Source: Deltaproteobacteria bacterium
GTDB taxonomy: Bacteria; Desulfobacterota; Desulfobacteria; Desulfobacterales; C00003060
Direction of reading: 5' to 3'
Assembly: GCA_019309815.1 (NCBI GenBank)
Contig: JAFDFO010000138.1
Coordinates: 1 to 7,118 of the forward strand
Length of the DNA: 7,118 bases
A model generated the notes under the pieces. The model was not told the origin of the DNA, searched no databases, and saw only the letters and a program-made list of their open reading frames with translations. Shown piece by piece: positions 5,856 to 7,118 of the stretch. Position 1 is the first letter of the stretch; the number at the start of each line of letters is the position of its first letter. The position numbers and the translations under genes are program-made.

Positions 5856-6557
5856 TCAACCGTTGTTGAGGAGCTTTTCCAACGCAACTTTCGCCGCCGC
5901 CTGCTCTGCAGCTTTCTTGCTCTTTCCTGCCCCTTGAGCGGTCAAGCTGTTGCCAATGTTGAGGCAAACTTCGAAAGTCTTGTCATGGTCGGGCCCGCTC
6001 TCGGCAATCACTTTGTACTCAGGAATCGTCTTAAAGCGAACCTGCACAAGCTCTTGAAGTGGGCTCTTGAAATCCTCTTCTCCAAGCCTTTCCCCCATCT
6101 GGGAAACAATCCCGGAAAAGAGTCTCTCAATCACCTCGGAAGCAGCCTGGTAACCGCCATCCATGTACACAGCAGCAAAGACCGCTTCAACGGCATCTGC
6201 AAGGATCGAGCTTTTTTCCTGGCCGTGGCTCAGGGCTTCTCCCTTTCCCAGAAGAAGGTGCTGCCCGAGATTCAGACCGTGCGCGACGTCGGCCAGTTGC
6301 GACTCATTGACGATGGTTGCTCTCATCCTTGACAGGTCGCCTTCACTGGTCTGCCGAAAATGGTCCATGAGGATGTGCGTAATCACAAGGTCCAGGACAG
6401 CGTCCCCCAGGAATTCAAGGCGCTCGTTGTCCTCTAATTCCAGTTCCCGCTGCTCATTCACATAGGAGCTGTGCTGAAGTGCCTGCCTGAGGAGGCCATT
6501 GTCCTTAAAATGATAGCCCAACATATCTTCCAAACCTGTAAGCTCGTCTGAAGTCAT
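5856..6557 (-). CDS. rnc: Ribonuclease III
   Basis: The 233-residue double-strand-specific endoribonuclease would process rRNA precursors and structured mRNAs in the cytoplasm. The catalytic domain carries the family signature NERLEFLGDAVLD (44-56), with E45, E48 and D52 matching the conserved acids of the E. coli enzyme. SSILADAVEAVFAAVYMDGG (116-135) supplies the catalytic D121 and E124. A C-terminal double-stranded-RNA-binding domain runs from about 162 (DFKSPLQELVQ) to 231 and ends in the usual GKSKKAAEQAAAKVALEKL helix. Length and domain order are normal. The ATG at 6557 follows a strong GGAGGAG ribosome site at 1-7 nt spacing. The gene lies 34 nt after the four-helix-bundle gene, so its 5' leader includes that gene's terminal repeat. 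The radical SAM gene follows. I do not see era or lepB, which often accompany rnc elsewhere. Confidence 0.98.
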   Translation of the reverse strand: MTSDELTGLEDMLGYHFKDNGLLRQALQHSSYVNEQRELELEDNERLEFLGDAVLDLVITHILMDHFRQTSEGDLSRMRATIVNESQLADVAHGLNLGQHLLLGKGEALSHGQEKSSILADAVEAVFAAVYMDGGYQAASEVIERLFSGIVSQMGERLGEEDFKSPLQELVQVRFKTIPEYKVIAESGPDHDKTFEVCLNIGNSLTAQGAGKSKKAAEQAAAKVALEKLLNNG

Positions 6558-6571
6558 ACTCCTCCGAAACA

Positions 6572-6608
6572 GGGTCCAAGGATTCGAGGGGTCAAGGATT
6601 CAAGGGTT
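6572..6608. repeat. 8-bp tandem repeat and left inverted-repeat arm of four-helix-bundle cassette
   Basis: On the plus strand four 8-bp units follow each other: GGGTCCAA (6572-6579), GGATTCGA, GGGGTCAA, GGATTCAA (6596-6603), then a partial GGGTT. The 19-nt segment 6586-6604 is the inverted counterpart of 6969-6987 with 17 of 19 positions matching; one of the two mismatches would be a G-U wobble in RNA. The segment contains the stop codon (6592-6594) and last codons of the four-helix-bundle gene, and the repeat tract fills most of the rnc leader. Confidence 0.75.
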
Positions 6609-6963
6609 TCTTTTCTAAAGACTTTATCAGCGCGGCTAACATTCTTTCGATTTCTGCGATGTCTTTTTCTAGTGTACCCAATTCACTTTTTTCAATTAGA
6701 TCTAAACTCCCTGCCAACAGTACCTGTGTTTCCAATTCGCAAACAGAACCATAAGACATGTAAAGCATCCTAACATAATCCTTGGTTGTCTTTCTTCCAT
6801 ATCCTTCGGCTATATTAGAAGGAATAGACACAACAGATCTTCTTATCTGTGAAGTTAGGCCGTACGTTTCTTCCTTTGGGAATTTTGCTGTTATTGTATA
6901 TATCCCTAAACAGAGTTCATATGACTTCTGCCAGACTTTCAGATCTTTGTAATTCTTTAGCAT
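6592..6963 (-). CDS. Four-helix bundle protein (23S rRNA intervening-sequence type)
   Basis: The 123-residue protein belongs to the S23/IVP four-helix-bundle family first seen inside intervening sequences of bacterial 23S rRNA genes. Family features are YKDLKVWQKSYEL (5-17), then FPKEETYGLTSQIRRSVVSI (28-47) and PSNIAEGYGR (48-57), then a helix containing YVRMLYMSYGSVCELETQV, and a final amphipathic helix. The molecular role is unsettled; members form oligomeric bundles and may bind nucleic acid. The ATG at 6963 is chosen because the family normally begins close to LK.Y.DL.VW; an upstream extension to a near-cognate start at 7020 would translate the flanking repeat. The visible ribosome site is weak (AAGTGAAA). 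The last residues (KKPLNP) are encoded by the left terminal repeat. The gene is not inside an rRNA here but stands just upstream of rnc. Confidence 0.92.
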   Translation of the reverse strand: MLKNYKDLKVWQKSYELCLGIYTITAKFPKEETYGLTSQIRRSVVSIPSNIAEGYGRKTTKDYVRMLYMSYGSVCELETQVLLAGSLDLIEKSELGTLEKDIAEIERMLAALIKSLEKKPLNP

Positions 6964-6968
6964 TTTCA

Positions 6969-6987
6969 CTTGAACCCTTGAACCCTC
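6969..6987. repeat. Right inverted-repeat arm of four-helix-bundle cassette
   Basis: CTTGAACC (6969-6976) is followed by a second CTTGAACC (6977-6984) and CTC. The 19 nt are the reverse complement of 6586-6604 apart from two positions. The arm ends 5 nt before the ATG at 6963 in transcription order, so it occupies the ribosome-binding region. In a transcript spanning the gene, both arms could pair into a long stem with the coding sequence as the loop. Confidence 0.75.
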
Positions 6988-7063
6988 TGGGATCACACCG
7001 CTCAATTGGAGATGACACACTTATTTTACCCTAATTAACTACAACTAACCCGGAATTGAATGA

Positions 7064-7118
7064 TTACTCCATGAGATCTTCTGTCAACTTCTCAATGTTT
7101 TCCCTAACTGTTGTCAGG
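7064..7118 (-). CDS. C-terminal end of an unidentified gene (partial)
   Basis: A minus-strand frame enters from the window edge and ends with TAA at 7064-7066. It encodes the 17 residues LTTVRENIEKLTEDLME, a charged, helix-forming tail typical of a genuine protein end. The fragment is too short to assign a family. It lies 100 nt before the four-helix-bundle ATG in the same direction. No terminator is evident in between. Confidence 0.45.
   Translation of the reverse strand, partial: LTTVRENIEKLTEDLME

Noticed and set aside
5934..6332. A 132-codon open frame on the plus strand
   Set aside because: It is antisense to rnc, whose catalytic and RNA-binding motifs are unmistakable; the translation matches no family I know.
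6572..6608. Possible CRISPR or larger repeat array at the 8-bp tandem units
   Set aside because: The units are contiguous with no unique spacers and are far shorter than CRISPR repeats. I found no array, tRNA or rRNA in the window.

Overview
The window reads as bacterial chromosome of intermediate GC, probably from a Desulfobacterota ('deltaproteobacterial') or similar environmental lineage. That guess rests on the RNase III gene next to an Elp3-like radical SAM gene, a four-helix-bundle (23S rRNA intervening-sequence type) gene, a Cys-rich IS200-like transposase relic, and scattered short repeats of the kind I associate with such genomes. It is inference, not a demonstrated assignment. Every gene I can support lies on the minus strand, so transcription runs from high to low coordinates.

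Layout, right to left. 7064-7118 holds the last 17 codons of an unidentified gene. 6592-6963 is a four-helix-bundle protein gene bounded by 19-bp imperfect inverted repeats with an 8-bp internal period. 34 nt further on lies rnc (RNase III, 5856-6557). A 132-bp spacer carrying a short dispersed repeat separates rnc from a CX3CX2C radical SAM gene of the Elp3-like group (4695-5723). The 394-bp gap 4301-4694 has no convincing gene. It contains a strong sigma-70-type promoter, a 10-bp perfect inverted repeat, repeated TTATAG/CTATAA half-sites and a structured leader, all upstream of a two-gene unit: a DUF6036-like nucleotidyltransferase (3701-4300) overlapping by 20 nt a winged-helix protein (2677-3720). 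A small protein resembling phage-encoded hypotheticals (2248-2604) and a frameshifted, apparently C-terminally truncated Y1/HUH transposase (1536-2149) follow. The last gene is a membrane-fusion (periplasmic adaptor) subunit of an efflux system (82-1437), whose partner pump would lie beyond position 1.

The right part (6557 to 4695) is core RNA metabolism. The middle (4300 to 1536) looks accessory: a putative toxin-antitoxin or defence-like nucleotidyltransferase/wHTH pair, a phage-like orphan and a decayed transposase. The left end returns to an efflux operon. The most interesting signals are the self-regulated-looking nucleotidyltransferase/wHTH operon, the inverted-repeat-bounded four-helix-bundle cassette directly in front of rnc (RNase III excises the rRNA insertions that carry such genes), and two loci where 8-bp-period repeats supply the 3' end of a coding sequence.
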